Notes: a model not told the origin generated them from the letters alone. DNA of 64,000 nt from Bacillota bacterium (GCA_023414875.1 JAEZMV010000013.1:1-64000); one strand, 5' to 3'. Numbered from the stretch's first letter, positions 51,031 to 60,248 are shown. Made by a program: numbers and translations.

Positions 51031-52347
51031 TTCCCCTTTTATTTTCCTAAAATATTCTTGTATCTGCTTCTCATAACCATTATCAGAGGGTTTGTAAAAG
51101 ATACGATCCTTAATCTCCTCCGGAAGGTATTGTTGCTTGACATAATGATTCTCAAAGTTGTGCGCATACTGATAGCCTATTCCGTGCCCTAATTTTGCTG
51201 CTCCCTTATAATGAGCATCCATCAGGTAGGATGGAATGGTCGCTGTTTTTTCATTCTCTACGACGCTTGTTGCTTCATCAATCGCACAGATCGCCGAATT
51301 ACTTTTTGGAGCACAAGCAACATAAGCGGCTGCCTGTGCCAGCACGATCCTGGCCTCCGGCATTCCGAGCCGTTCTACCGCAAGTGCAGCTGACGTTGCG
51401 ACAACAAGTGCATTCGGGTCAGCATTAGAGACATCCTCGGAAGCACAAATCATAATCCTTCTGGCAATGAAAGCTACCTCCTCTCCGGCATAAAGCATTC
51501 TTGCCAGATAGTAGATTGCAGCATCCGGGTCAGATCCTCTCATACTCTTAATAAATGCGGATATAGTATCATAATGATTGTCCCCACCCTTATCATATCT
51601 TAAAACCCTCTTCTGGATACATTCTGACGCGACCTCCAGAGTTATATGAAGCTTATCATCCTCGGCTCGTTCCGTAGTCAGTACTCCAATCTCAATAGCA
51701 TTTAAGGCGGCTCTGGCATCTCCGTTCGAAATATCAGCCAAGAACTCCAAGGCATCCTCATCAAGAACTGCATTATAGGCACCCAGGCCTTTTTCATGAT
51801 CATATACAGCTCTTTTTAATAGCGTTTTGATATCCTCTTTATCCAGTGGTTTTAATTCAAAAATAATGGAACGGGAAAGTAGCGCTGAGTTCACTTCAAA
51901 ATAAGGATTTTCTGTTGTTGCACCAATTAAAATTACAGTACCGTCCTCCACATAGGGAAGCAGATAATCCTGCTGGCTTTTATTAAATCTATGAATCTCA
52001 TCTATAAATAGAATGGTTCTCTTACCATATCTTCCAAGGTTATTCTTTGCCTCCTCTACTACCGCTTCCATATCCTTTTTTCCTGCAGAGGTAGCATTTA
52101 TCTGTGTAAAGGTGGAGCTGGTTGTATTCGCAATTACCTTGGCCAGGGTTGTTTTTCCTGTTCCCGGAGGGCCATAAAATATAATCGAGCTTAGCTTATC
52201 TGCTTTAATGGCTCGATATAGTAATTTGTCTTTTCCAATAATATGTCTTTGCCCTACCACTTCCTCCAAAGTAGTGGGACGAAGTCTGGAAGCCAATGGA
52301 GCTTCCTTCTTCATTGTGTTACCTCTCATATAATCAAATAAGTCCAT
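51028..52347 (-). CDS. rarA: Replication-associated recombination ATPase RarA/MgsA
   Basis: About 439 residues from MDLFDYMRGNTMKKEAPLAS. The AAA+ domain has Walker A FYGPPGTGKTTLAKVI, Walker B ILFIDEIHRFNKSQQD and sensor 1 ILIGATTENPYFEVN. The C-terminal tetramer domain holds GSDPDAAIYYLARMLYAGE and EARIVLAQAAAYVACAPKSN. It acts at stalled replication forks with SSB. AAGGGGTG lies 6 nt before ATG 52347; the reading upstream is not needed. The stop codon is provided by a family B repeat end. It is divergent from a DUF4250 gene. Confidence 0.95.
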   Translation of the reverse strand: MDLFDYMRGNTMKKEAPLASRLRPTTLEEVVGQRHIIGKDKLLYRAIKADKLSSIIFYGPPGTGKTTLAKVIANTTSSTFTQINATSAGKKDMEAVVEEAKNNLGRYGKRTILFIDEIHRFNKSQQDYLLPYVEDGTVILIGATTENPYFEVNSALLSRSIIFELKPLDKEDIKTLLKRAVYDHEKGLGAYNAVLDEDALEFLADISNGDARAALNAIEIGVLTTERAEDDKLHITLEVASECIQKRVLRYDKGGDNHYDTISAFIKSMRGSDPDAAIYYLARMLYAGEEVAFIARRIMICASEDVSNADPNALVVATSAALAVERLGMPEARIVLAQAAAYVACAPKSNSAICAIDEATSVVENEKTATIPSYLMDAHYKGAAKLGHGIGYQYAHNFENHYVKQQYLPEEIKDRIFYKPSDNGYEKQIQEYFRKIKGE

Positions 52348-52452
52348 GAAAATCACCCCTTGATGATTTATTTTTGTTAGGTAAGTATTGAAAAACAAGA
52401 AAGAATGTGCATAATAAAAAAGTATAGATACTAATACGTTAAGGAGATAACT

Positions 52453-52635
52453 ATGATATTGCCAAAGGATCCATTTATGTTATTAAGCTTTATCAATACC
52501 AAGCTACGTGATGAATATCGCAATCTGGAGGACTTATGTAAAAGCTTAAACGTTGAACGTACTCATATAGAGACAACCTTATCCTCGATTGAATACACCT
52601 ATGATAACGAACTAAATCGGTTTACTGCTGTCTAA
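52453..52635 (+). CDS. DUF4250 family protein
   Basis: 60 residues: MILPKDPFMLLSFINTKLRD, then DLCKSLNVERTHIETTLSSI and YTYDNELNRF. This is the whole of the small DUF4250 family, a helix-turn-helix-like fold of unknown role in Firmicutes. TAAGGAG precedes the ATG. Its 3' end overlaps the VanZ gene on the other strand by 24 bp. Confidence 0.9.
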   Translation: MILPKDPFMLLSFINTKLRDEYRNLEDLCKSLNVERTHIETTLSSIEYTYDNELNRFTAV

Positions 52636-53121
52636 TGATTTTTGTTGCAACTTCTCCTTCTTACGATTGGCAGATACAACGATAAGAAATATAATCAGTG
52701 ACCCTATCACTGCACCGCTTGTATCCAGAAAAACATCCTTCCATTGTCCGCTGCGTCCCGGAACAAAGGTTTGATGAAATTCGTCCGTCGCAGCATATAG
52801 TGATGCCAATATAACCGGAGCAATAAATAACCTCTTCCCCTTCTGTTTCCATAAGATGAAGTGGAGTGCAAAGGAAGCTGCCAAAAGAGCATACTCACAA
52901 AAGTGAGCTGTCTTTCTAATGATTAAATTAATTTGCTCCATTGTTTCTATACTGATATCATTCTGATTCTGCGTATCCGTTAATGCTTCATACAGCTTTA
53001 TTACACGATTTGTAATCAGCATGCTGCTTTCATTTGAGTTTGTATCCGGTTTCGCGGAAAAGTAAAAAATCGTTGCCATGATAAGCACTGATGGCAGCCA
53101 TGATATATATTTTAACTTCAA
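52612..53121 (-). CDS. VanZ family membrane protein
   Basis: About 169 residues starting at a TTG with GGGAGG 5 nt upstream (LKLKYISWLPSVLIMATIFY). Four to five membrane helices; FYFSAKPD near the start and SLYAATDEFHQTFVPGRSGQ WKD further on are the VanZ signature. The family is linked to teicoplanin resistance in enterococci but its function elsewhere is unknown. The ribosome site directly touches family B copy B3, so its promoter must lie in or beyond that repeat. Confidence 0.88.
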   Translation of the reverse strand: MKLKYISWLPSVLIMATIFYFSAKPDTNSNESSMLITNRVIKLYEALTDTQNQNDISIETMEQINLIIRKTAHFCEYALLAASFALHFILWKQKGKRLFIAPVILASLYAATDEFHQTFVPGRSGQWKDVFLDTSGAVIGSLIIFLIVVSANRKKEKLQQKSLDSSKPI

Positions 53122-53131
53122 GATAACCTCC

Positions 53132-53271
53132 CATGCTGCATCTTTGATGCAGCTCAAAACACCGGAAGAACAAGGTGTGAGTGCCGTTGCACGAACATCG
53201 TAGTTCTTCCTAAGCGAATTTTCTAATTCGCTTTGTGAATATTGCTTTTTAATTCACACTAACCTCCTACC
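53132..53271 (-). repeat. Family B element, copy B3
   Basis: On the minus strand: TTAGTGTGAATTAAAAA, a middle part with AAGCGAATTAGAAAATTCGC as inverted repeat, then CTTCCGGTGTTTTGAGCTGC and the GCTGCATC-AAA-GATGCAGC hairpin. The ends match B2. It fills the gap upstream of the VanZ gene. Confidence 0.7.
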
Positions 53272-53419
53272 GTATAACCTCATCAGCCTTATATTTCCTA
53301 TTCTTGATATGATAACATAAAAGGCTTAATTATATCAACAGTCGTATCTAATTTTAATAAAAAGATAATTACTTTCTTGAAGGAATTACATTTACTGATA
53401 AAGAAAGGAGATTTCCATT

Positions 53420-54070
53420 ATGAAGGAAGTCTTTAAAACAGTCTATGAAGGCGGTAGCGGAGAATTTGTTATGAAAAAATCACGTTTCATAGCATCTGTC
53501 TTGCCCGTAGAAACAGAAGAAGCAGCGATAGACTTTATTGAAAGTCTGAAGAAAAAGTATTGGGATGCATCACATAATTGTTCCGCTTATATTATAGGTA
53601 ACGACAGCTCTCTGATGCGCTGCTCTGACGACGGTGAACCGAGTAAAACGGCCGGAAGGCCAATGTTAGATGTATTGCTCGCATATGAGCTTACTAATAT
53701 AGTTGTTGTCGTTACCCGCTATTTTGGTGGGACCTTGCTTGGAACCGGTGGCCTGGTAAAGGCATACCAAAGTGCAGTAATCGAAGGCTTAAATCAAAGC
53801 ATTATAATTACAAAGGAGCTTGGAATTCAGTTTCTGATTACAACGGACTATAATCTAATTGGTAAAATTCAATATTTTATCGGACAGGAGCACATCACCA
53901 CACTATCCTCTGAATATACGGATCTTGTAAAAATGACCGTTCTGATACCTCCAAGCAGACAGGATTTTTTCATAAAAAAAATAGCAGAACTAACAAATGG
54001 TTCCGCTACTTTGGAAGTATCAGGACAGGTATACTTCACCCTATTAAATGGTGAAGTGCACCTTTTCTGA
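53420..54070 (+). CDS. YigZ/IMPACT family protein
   Basis: 216 residues. The N-terminal UPF0029 domain has KKSRFIASVLPVETEEAAID, WDASHNCSAYIIG and the signature VVVTRYFGGTLLGTGGLVKA; the C-terminal DUF1949 ferredoxin-like domain follows from about 140. AAAGGAG lies 10 nt upstream. The bacterial role is uncertain; structure suggests RNA or nucleic-acid binding, and the eukaryotic relative IMPACT acts in translation control. Confidence 0.94.
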   Translation: MKEVFKTVYEGGSGEFVMKKSRFIASVLPVETEEAAIDFIESLKKKYWDASHNCSAYIIGNDSSLMRCSDDGEPSKTAGRPMLDVLLAYELTNIVVVVTRYFGGTLLGTGGLVKAYQSAVIEGLNQSIIITKELGIQFLITTDYNLIGKIQYFIGQEHITTLSSEYTDLVKMTVLIPPSRQDFFIKKIAELTNGSATLEVSGQVYFTLLNGEVHLF

Positions 54071-54076
54071 ATTTGT

Positions 54077-54367
54077 TTATTGCCCCTGTGTTACCAGTTC
54101 ATCCACGATTTCTACCATGGAAATCGGCGTCACTTCAAATTGGCAGAGCTTCTTGATGATATTCATCACAAACTCCTTTGACGTTGAAATACCGGGAATT
54201 TCATCAGATTCAACCAGTCCATCCAGGACCCCTGTAATCTTTATCCCATAATATGGTTCTCTTGGTTCTGATTCTGAGATCTTCTCTGAAAGACTATAAT
54301 CAAGTTTCATTATTCTGTCATCCTCCAGAGTTACCTCATTGCTAAAAAGTAACTGTAATTGTTTCAT
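54077..54367 (-). CDS. Hypothetical protein, possibly DUF6514-like
   Basis: About 96 residues from MKQLQLLFSNEVTLEDDRIM, with GGGGGTAG upstream. Contains EPYYGIKITGVLDG and ends EVTPISMVEIVDELVTQGQ. YGI(K/R)I near the middle and the helical C-terminus recall DUF6514 proteins of Clostridia, but I am not certain. It is convergent with YigZ with 6 bp between. Confidence 0.65.
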   Translation of the reverse strand: MKQLQLLFSNEVTLEDDRIMKLDYSLSEKISESEPREPYYGIKITGVLDGLVESDEIPGISTSKEFVMNIIKKLCQFEVTPISMVEIVDELVTQGQ

Positions 54368-54415
54368 CACCACTACCCCCGAAAAAATATAATAATAACA
54401 GAAAATAACTGACAA

Positions 54416-54684
54416 ATCTCATTATACACAGATAATATCTATTATTAAAGCGAAATTTAGCGCACTATATTATTGTGTTCGTTATATTTCGACATATCTT
54501 CACGTATCGTGTACTTTTTCCATAAAATAACATTAATTACTTTGTTTTCATGGTATTAAAAACACGAAATATACTATATTATAAAATAATAATTTAGTTA
54601 CTCAAGACTATACTCCCATATTTTGGTTATTATATTAGTATCACAAATATTTAACTTTATTTCACCCCAAAAATTTGTTATAAT
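54416..54684. other. AT-rich intergenic region
   Basis: Nothing recognised apart from general AT-richness; presumably holds the promoter of the minus-strand hypothetical gene. Confidence 0.4.
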
Positions 54685-54890
54685 GTACGCGATAAGCAAA
54701 AGACTAAGCGTATCAAACTGGACTGAAGCAATCTTTTTTGCTTCATGGACAGTATGATAAGTTTAGTCTGAGCAACGCGAGCGAGAGAACGCAGTTCTCG
54801 AGCTTTTGCTTATCGCGTACTGCGCGGAGATAAGCCGCTTTTGCTTATCGCGTACTGCGCGGAGATAAGCTGCTTTTGCTTATCGCGTAC
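54685..54890 (+). repeat. Family C element: inverted ends with a triplicated right arm
   Basis: GTACGCGATAAGCAAAAG (54685-54702) is exactly complementary to CTTTTGCTTATCGCGTAC, which occurs at 54803-54820, 54838-54855 and 54873-54890, a 35-bp period with TGCGCGGAGATAAG between. Inside is a long nested hairpin (GACTAA/TTAGTC outer, TGAAGCAA/TTGCTTCA inner) and a GAGAAC-GCA-GTTCTC hairpin. It ends 78 bp before the PBP start. It may be a small non-autonomous mobile element or a structured leader of the PBP gene. Confidence 0.7.
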
Positions 54891-54967
54891 TATTACACAA
54901 TTTAAGCTTTTGCTTCTTAAAATCTCATTTGATCAGCAGGGCAGATATATTGTGATTGGAGGTTTTT

Positions 54968-57691
54968 ATGGATTATAGTAAGAAAGGTATTGAAAATAAA
55001 CAACATAATATAAAATCAACAACAAAACGGATGATTTCAAAATCACGCATTATACTATTCCGGTTATGTATTGTTTCATTTATCTTTATAGCTATTGTAG
55101 GCACTTATGCCGGTTTCGGCTATGTGAAGGGACTGATTGACAGCGCCCCTGACATATCACAGATTAATGTTATGCCTACTGCATATGCAACCAAGGTGTA
55201 TGACCGAGAAGGAAATGAGATCGAACAGCTTATTGGTGCTAATGCAAACCGGGAATTTGTATCATTAAAAGATTTACCCGAATTCGTGAAATATGCCTTT
55301 ATCAGTATCGAAGATGAGCGTTTTTTTGAACACCACGGCATTGATGTTAGAGGTATTTTTCGTGCCGGTGTAACCGGTATTCTTTCTGGGGATTTTAGTG
55401 AAGGTGCCAGTACAATTACACAACAGCTATTAAAAAACCAAGTTTTTGAGGGTGGCCGGGAAGCAACTTTTGTTGACCGTCTGGAACGTAAAATACAGGA
55501 GCAATATCTGGCTATTCAATTAGAAAATCTGCTGGATAAGGATACAATTCTGGAAAATTACATCAACACTATTAATCTGGGCGCCGGCACCTACGGAATA
55601 CAGACTGCGGCAGAACGTTATTTTAATAAGGATGCCAGTGAATTAACTTTATCCGAAGCGGCAACCATAGCAGCTATCACCCAGTGGCCTGTTTATCGTA
55701 ATCCAATCGAGCATCCGGATAATAATAAAGAAAGACGGGATGAAATTCTTCGGGAGATGCTGGATCAAGGGTATTGTACTCAAGAGGAGTATGACATAGC
55801 AATGGCCGATGATGTATATACCAAAATTCAATCCGTTAATGAGGAAAAGGATACCTCCTCCTATTACAGCTATTATGTCGATGCATTAATCGATGAGTTG
55901 ATACAGGATCTCCAGAAAGAGAAAGGCTACACCCAGACCGAGGCTGCCAACTTAATCTATACCACTGGGTTGAACATCTACACGAATCAGGATCCTGAAA
56001 TACAAAAGATCTGTGATGAGGTTTATGCGGATGAAGCCAATTTCCCAGAAATGGGTATTTCCTACTGGGACCTCACCTTTAAATTTTCCGTTCTGAAAAA
56101 GGATGGAACCACCATACATTACCAGCCAAATGATTTATTAGAATATTATAAGGACTTTGATGATAAGGATAATCTGTATGTAGATAGTGAAGATAGTGAA
56201 TTTTCATTACTTTGTCTGGACAAAGATGACATGCAGGCTAAGGTAGATGCCTTCTGCGAGGATATGTTGGAGGAGGGCGACGTTGTTGACGGTAAAAAAG
56301 TGATATTTACCATTCAGCCACAATCCTCTTTCGTTGTTATGGATCAGTATACTGGTCAGGTAGTTGCCATCATAGGTGGCCGAGGAGAGAAAACCGGTAA
56401 CCGGACCTTAAATCGTGCAACCTCAACAAAACGTCAACCAGGCTCTACTTATAAAGTCTTATCCACTTACCTTCCTGCTCTTGATATGGGTGGTTTCACT
56501 CTGGCAAGCGTACAGGATGATGCAGGTCCGTATTATTATCCCGGTACCAAAACAGAGGTGAGTAACTGGACCTCTAAGAACGAATATGAAGGTTTAAGCA
56601 CCTTACGTAAAGGTATCTATCACTCAATGAATATTGTAACAGTAAAAACCATGGCAGAAATTACACCGCAGGTAGGATATGATTATTTATTAAAATTAGG
56701 TTTCACCACCTTGATAGAATCCAGAAAAGAGAAAGACGGAAGAGTCACGTCCGATATCAATCTTCCAATGGCACTTGGCGGATTGACCGATGGGGTACTT
56801 AATCTAGAATTAACAGCAGCTTATGCGGCCATCGCAAACGGTGGAGTATATACAGAACCTACTTTCTATACAAAGATTGTAGATCGTAACGGCAATGTTC
56901 TATTAGAAAAGAAGCCGAAGCGAGAGCAAGTAATGAAGGAATCTACTTCATTTCTTTTAACAAGTGCGATGGAGGATGTAGTTAATATCGGTACCGGCAA
57001 GATTGTAAAGTTTACGGAAGTGGATATGCCAATTGCAGGAAAAACCGGATCAACTTCTAATTATAACGATTTATGGTTTTCTGGTTATTCACCCTATTAT
57101 ACTGCCTCTGTTTGGTCAGGCTTTGACAATAATTTTAGTCAGACCGAGAAAACCTATCAGCGTAAGATTTGGAAGAAGATCATGGAGCAAATTCATATTA
57201 AAAAGAAATTGGAAAAGAAAAAGTTCACTGTTCCCGATTCAGTAAAACAGGTGAGAATATGCACGAAGTCAGGTAAGCTTGCAGTAGAAGGATTATGTGA
57301 TCAATATGTTGGAGGAGATTCTACCGCGCTTGAGTATTTTGCAAAAGGAACAGAACCAACAGATCTATGTAATGTTCATGTAAAGGCTCCGATATGCACT
57401 GAGTCTCATTCCCTAGCTACGGAAAACTGCCCGATCAGCAGCGTAAAAGAAACTGTTTACTTGAATAAAACAGAAATTGGTAAAACCTACGATACTCCAT
57501 ATATTCTTCCAAGCAAATCCTGTACCCTTCATACAGGTAATATAACTTCACCAGATAATGAGAACGAACCGACGCTTCCTGAAGAGAACACGAATGATAA
57601 TTCGTATGATGAGGACCTGCTGCAACCTGATGATTATGAAGACGAAATGTTGAATAGTATATTAAGAAATGCGCTAACCTCACCTCATTAA
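54968..57691 (+). CDS. Class A penicillin-binding protein (bifunctional transglycosylase/transpeptidase)
   Basis: About 907 residues. A basic cytoplasmic start, one membrane anchor (ILFRLCIVSFIFIAIVGTYA), a GT51 glycosyltransferase domain (ISIEDERFFEHHG with Glu 115, EGASTITQQLLKNQ) and a transpeptidase domain with S-T-Y-K in RQPGSTYKV (Ser 493), SMN in YHSMNIVT and KTG in AGKTGSTSNYND. An about 90-residue insertion lies between the two domains, and an acidic tail follows. It polymerises and cross-links peptidoglycan. ATG 54968 has TTGGAGG 5 nt upstream. A family C repeat lies directly upstream. Confidence 0.95.
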   Translation: MDYSKKGIENKQHNIKSTTKRMISKSRIILFRLCIVSFIFIAIVGTYAGFGYVKGLIDSAPDISQINVMPTAYATKVYDREGNEIEQLIGANANREFVSLKDLPEFVKYAFISIEDERFFEHHGIDVRGIFRAGVTGILSGDFSEGASTITQQLLKNQVFEGGREATFVDRLERKIQEQYLAIQLENLLDKDTILENYINTINLGAGTYGIQTAAERYFNKDASELTLSEAATIAAITQWPVYRNPIEHPDNNKERRDEILREMLDQGYCTQEEYDIAMADDVYTKIQSVNEEKDTSSYYSYYVDALIDELIQDLQKEKGYTQTEAANLIYTTGLNIYTNQDPEIQKICDEVYADEANFPEMGISYWDLTFKFSVLKKDGTTIHYQPNDLLEYYKDFDDKDNLYVDSEDSEFSLLCLDKDDMQAKVDAFCEDMLEEGDVVDGKKVIFTIQPQSSFVVMDQYTGQVVAIIGGRGEKTGNRTLNRATSTKRQPGSTYKVLSTYLPALDMGGFTLASVQDDAGPYYYPGTKTEVSNWTSKNEYEGLSTLRKGIYHSMNIVTVKTMAEITPQVGYDYLLKLGFTTLIESRKEKDGRVTSDINLPMALGGLTDGVLNLELTAAYAAIANGGVYTEPTFYTKIVDRNGNVLLEKKPKREQVMKESTSFLLTSAMEDVVNIGTGKIVKFTEVDMPIAGKTGSTSNYNDLWFSGYSPYYTASVWSGFDNNFSQTEKTYQRKIWKKIMEQIHIKKKLEKKKFTVPDSVKQVRICTKSGKLAVEGLCDQYVGGDSTALEYFAKGTEPTDLCNVHVKAPICTESHSLATENCPISSVKETVYLNKTEIGKTYDTPYILPSKSCTLHTGNITSPDNENEPTLPEENTNDNSYDEDLLQPDDYEDEMLNSILRNALTSPH

Positions 57692-57743
57692 CACGGATTT
57701 TGCTCGATTAAAAGCTTAGAATTTTCATCATATCAATCACTAA

Positions 57744-57788
57744 AAAATAGCATGTCGATTATTAATCAAAATAATCACATGCTATTTT
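57744..57788 (+). terminator. Intrinsic terminator after the PBP gene
   Basis: AAAATAGCATGT (57744-57755) pairs with ACATGCTATTTT (57777-57788), 52 bp past the stop. Confidence 0.8.
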
Positions 57789-57862
57789 AGTATACCTAAG
57801 GTGTAATAAACATCACTAACCTATATAGGGCTCCACATTGAGTTGTATTCTTTATTTATTTC

Positions 57863-58219
57863 TTATGCTTTCATTTTTGCACTAAAGAACCACGAAGCTA
57901 TATAGCTAAATATCAAAGCAGAGGATATTCCAACGGCTGATGAGGTAAAACCACCCTTAAAGATGCCGATGAAACCATCCTTATCCACAGCCTCTTTGAT
58001 ACCCTTAAAAAGAACATTACCAAAGCCAGTAAGGGGTACGCCAGCCCCTGCTCCTGCCCATTTTGCAAATGGCTCATAAATACCAACTGCCCCAAGCACA
58101 GCCCCGATGCACACCAGTATAACCATAACTCTACCGGGCATTAATTTTGTATTATCTAGTAATATCTGAACAACTGCACATATTGCCCCACCCACCAAGA
58201 ATGCTTTCAAATAATCCAT
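57863..58219 (-). CDS. spoVAE: Stage V sporulation protein AE (SpoVAEb type)
   Basis: 118 residues, four membrane helices. MDYLKAFLVGGAICAVVQIL, PFAKWAGAGAGVPLTGFGNV and KEAVDKDGFIGIFKGGFTSS are typical. Part of the inner-membrane channel that takes dipicolinic acid into the forespore and releases it in germination. AAAGGAG precedes the ATG. Last gene of the spoVAC-D-E operon, which in Bacillus is transcribed by sigma-G in the forespore. Confidence 0.95.
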   Translation of the reverse strand: MDYLKAFLVGGAICAVVQILLDNTKLMPGRVMVILVCIGAVLGAVGIYEPFAKWAGAGAGVPLTGFGNVLFKGIKEAVDKDGFIGIFKGGFTSSAVGISSALIFSYIASWFFSAKMKA

Positions 58220-58274
58220 TCGATCAACTCCTTTTAAACAACCTTCAATTCTATCGACTCTAATTCCAAAGCTA

Positions 58275-59330
58275 TCATAACGCTTCTACGATTACTGCAT
58301 GTGCGATTCCCGGCACTGATTTGCCTTCGTTGAAGCTTACTTGAGATAATAAAGCACCTGTAGGAATAAATAACACTCTCTTCCAAGCTCTATCCTTTAG
58401 TTGCTTCAAAATATAACTGGTAAACGTAATTGCAGAGCAACCGCAACCACTACCACCGGCATGAGTATCCTGACTATCTTTATCAAAGATCTCGATTCCG
58501 CAGTCCATATGGTTTCCACTGATATCATAATTTTTATCCTTTAACAGGTCGATTAAGATATTCTTACCTACATATCCCAAATCTCCAGTAATGATTTTAT
58601 CATAATAATCAGGTTGTACACCTAAGTCTTCAAAATTCTGTTTAATCGTTTCAAACGCCGCAGGCGCCATAGCCGCCCCCATATTCATGGAATCCTTTAA
58701 GCCGTAATCTACAATTTTTCCGGTGGTGATACCTTTGATAACAACATCCGGCTCATTGGGATTATGTTTTAGGTTACTGCTGTCCGCCAAAATCACCGCT
58801 CCACTTCCTGTAACCGTCCAACTTGCAGAATATGGCCGTTGATTTCCATAATCGAGTGGAAAGCGGAACTGTTTCTCAGCCCCTGCAAAATGACTTGAGG
58901 TAATCGCCAGTACCTTATCAGCAAACCCACCATCAATCAGCATGGCACCTATAGACATAGCCTCACCCATGGTAGAGCAAGCTCCATAGATACCAATCAT
59001 TGGTATCTCTAGTTCCTGAATACCAAAGGAGGTCGCAATTAACTGTCCCAACAAATCTCCTCCGACCAGATAGCGTATATCCGTATTCTTTAGTCCGGAT
59101 TTTTGAAGTGCCTTTCCTGCTGCCTGTTTCATGAGTTCACTTTCCGCTTCCTCCCAACTGTTTTTCCCTAGAAGCGGATCCTCCTGTATTACATCAAACA
59201 GAGTTCCCAGTGGTCCATCTCCTTCTTTTTTACCTGCAATAGATGCAGCTCCTATAATACAAGGAGGATTTATAAATAAGACGCTTTGTTTCCCAACCAT
59301 TTTTGATTGATTTTTATCATTCTCCGACAT
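58275..59330 (-). CDS. spoVAD: Stage V sporulation protein AD
   Basis: About 351 residues with a thiolase-like fold. VLFINPPCIIGAASIAGKKE, DIRYLVGGDLLGQLIATSFG, GIYGACSTMGEAMSIGAMLI and HAGGSGCGCSAITFTSYILK are conserved SpoVAD segments. It binds dipicolinic acid at the membrane. The start is set at ATG 59330, with AAGGAG 8 nt upstream; a longer reading overlaps SpoVAC. The middle gene of the operon. Confidence 0.96.
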   Translation of the reverse strand: MSENDKNQSKMVGKQSVLFINPPCIIGAASIAGKKEGDGPLGTLFDVIQEDPLLGKNSWEEAESELMKQAAGKALQKSGLKNTDIRYLVGGDLLGQLIATSFGIQELEIPMIGIYGACSTMGEAMSIGAMLIDGGFADKVLAITSSHFAGAEKQFRFPLDYGNQRPYSASWTVTGSGAVILADSSNLKHNPNEPDVVIKGITTGKIVDYGLKDSMNMGAAMAPAAFETIKQNFEDLGVQPDYYDKIITGDLGYVGKNILIDLLKDKNYDISGNHMDCGIEIFDKDSQDTHAGGSGCGCSAITFTSYILKQLKDRAWKRVLFIPTGALLSQVSFNEGKSVPGIAHAVIVEAL

Positions 59331-59367
59331 AATACAACTCCTTATCTTTCCAAGCCCCACAAAGCTT

Positions 59368-59871
59368 TTATAATACACCAAACTGCTTTAGCAAATAATA
59401 GATTATGCCAAGTATCCAGGAAGAAAAAATTCCATATAATATAACCGGACCTGCAATCGTAAATATCTTGCATCCAATACCAAAGACCTGTCCTTCTTTT
59501 TTATATTCGACTGCCGGAGCTGCTACCGAATTAGCAAAACCGGTAATAGGTACTAGGGTACCCGCTCCACCAAACTTAGCCAGCTTCTGATATAAACCGA
59601 GACCGGTAAATAGTATTGATAAAAATACCAGTGATATTGTATTGTATAATTTTGCTGTCTCTTCACCTGCACCAAGATACATATAGTACTTGATCAGCAG
59701 CTGTCCTATGGTACAGATAATGCCTCCGACAATAAATGCTTTAATCGTGTTCTTTAAAATACTATTTTTAGGAGTTACCTGCTTAACATACTGACTATAC
59801 TTTTCATTTCTTTTTTGTGCATCCTGTTCTCCTAATACTCCTGACACTGTTTCTTTCTTTTGATTACTCAT
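59368..59871 (-). CDS. spoVAC: Stage V sporulation protein AC
   Basis: 167 residues with about four membrane helices. KYSQYVKQVTPKNSILKNTI, AFIVGGIICTIGQLLIKYYM and KFGGAGTLVPITGFANSVAA are characteristic. The protein is a mechanosensitive-channel-like component of the DPA transporter. GGGTGAT precedes the ATG. It shares the VP(I/L)TGFGN-like motif with SpoVAE. Confidence 0.96.
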   Translation of the reverse strand: MSNQKKETVSGVLGEQDAQKRNEKYSQYVKQVTPKNSILKNTIKAFIVGGIICTIGQLLIKYYMYLGAGEETAKLYNTISLVFLSILFTGLGLYQKLAKFGGAGTLVPITGFANSVAAPAVEYKKEGQVFGIGCKIFTIAGPVILYGIFSSWILGIIYYLLKQFGVL

Positions 59872-59891
59872 ATAATCACCCTGCCTTTCCC

Positions 59892-60053
59892 TTAAGTCCG
59901 CAAACTATATGCATAATAAAAATAGTTTCTAACTAAAGTCCCATCATACTCAGAGGTTTGTTCCTGAGTAAAATAGCCAACACTTAAAATGATAACAAGA
60001 GCTGCTAATATAATTAGGGCAGCTATCAAAATAATCTTCTTTTTCACAGTCAT
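59892..60053 (-). CDS. Small single-pass membrane protein upstream of spoVAC (53 aa)
   Basis: AAAGGTGATG lies 6 nt before ATG 60053. MTVKKKIILIAALIILAALV and IILSVGY form one N-terminal membrane helix after three lysines; the outer part is TQEQTSEYDGTLVRNYFYYA and YSLRT. It ends 20 bp before spoVAC, in the same direction and after the sigF-operon terminator, so it is probably the first gene of the spoVA operon. Not recognised. A forespore membrane role is inferred from position only. Confidence 0.65.
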   Translation of the reverse strand: MTVKKKIILIAALIILAALVIILSVGYFTQEQTSEYDGTLVRNYFYYAYSLRT

Positions 60054-60096
60054 AAAACATCACCTTTCATTTATGATGTGCATCCTACACGGAGTA

Positions 60097-60125
60097 CTTT
60101 TTTCATCTCATAGAGATGAAAAAAG
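60097..60125. repeat. 13-bp perfect hairpin upstream of the spoVA operon
   Basis: CTTTTTTCATCTC (60097-60109) and GAGATGAAAAAAG (60113-60125) with loop ATA. It overlaps the right edge of the sigF-operon terminator by four bases, so the two hairpins exclude each other. Confidence 0.6.
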
Positions 60126-60147
60126 CATCAGTTTTATCCGATGCTTT
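60122..60147 (-). terminator. Terminator of the spoIIA operon
   Basis: On the minus strand AAAGCATC (60147-60140) pairs with GATGCTTT (60129-60122), followed by TTTCATC; about 100 bp past the sigF stop. Confidence 0.7.
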
Positions 60148-60248
60148 CTTTATATATTCAATTTTATGGTTATATTATATGAATAACATCTTTTACTATA
60201 CTGGAAATATCTAACATTATTCGGTGGTATTCGTTGTATTCTTTTTGA

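Noticed and set aside
54803..54890. CRISPR array (35-bp period)
   Set aside because: Only three repeats, the intervening segments are themselves almost identical, and no cas genes are near.
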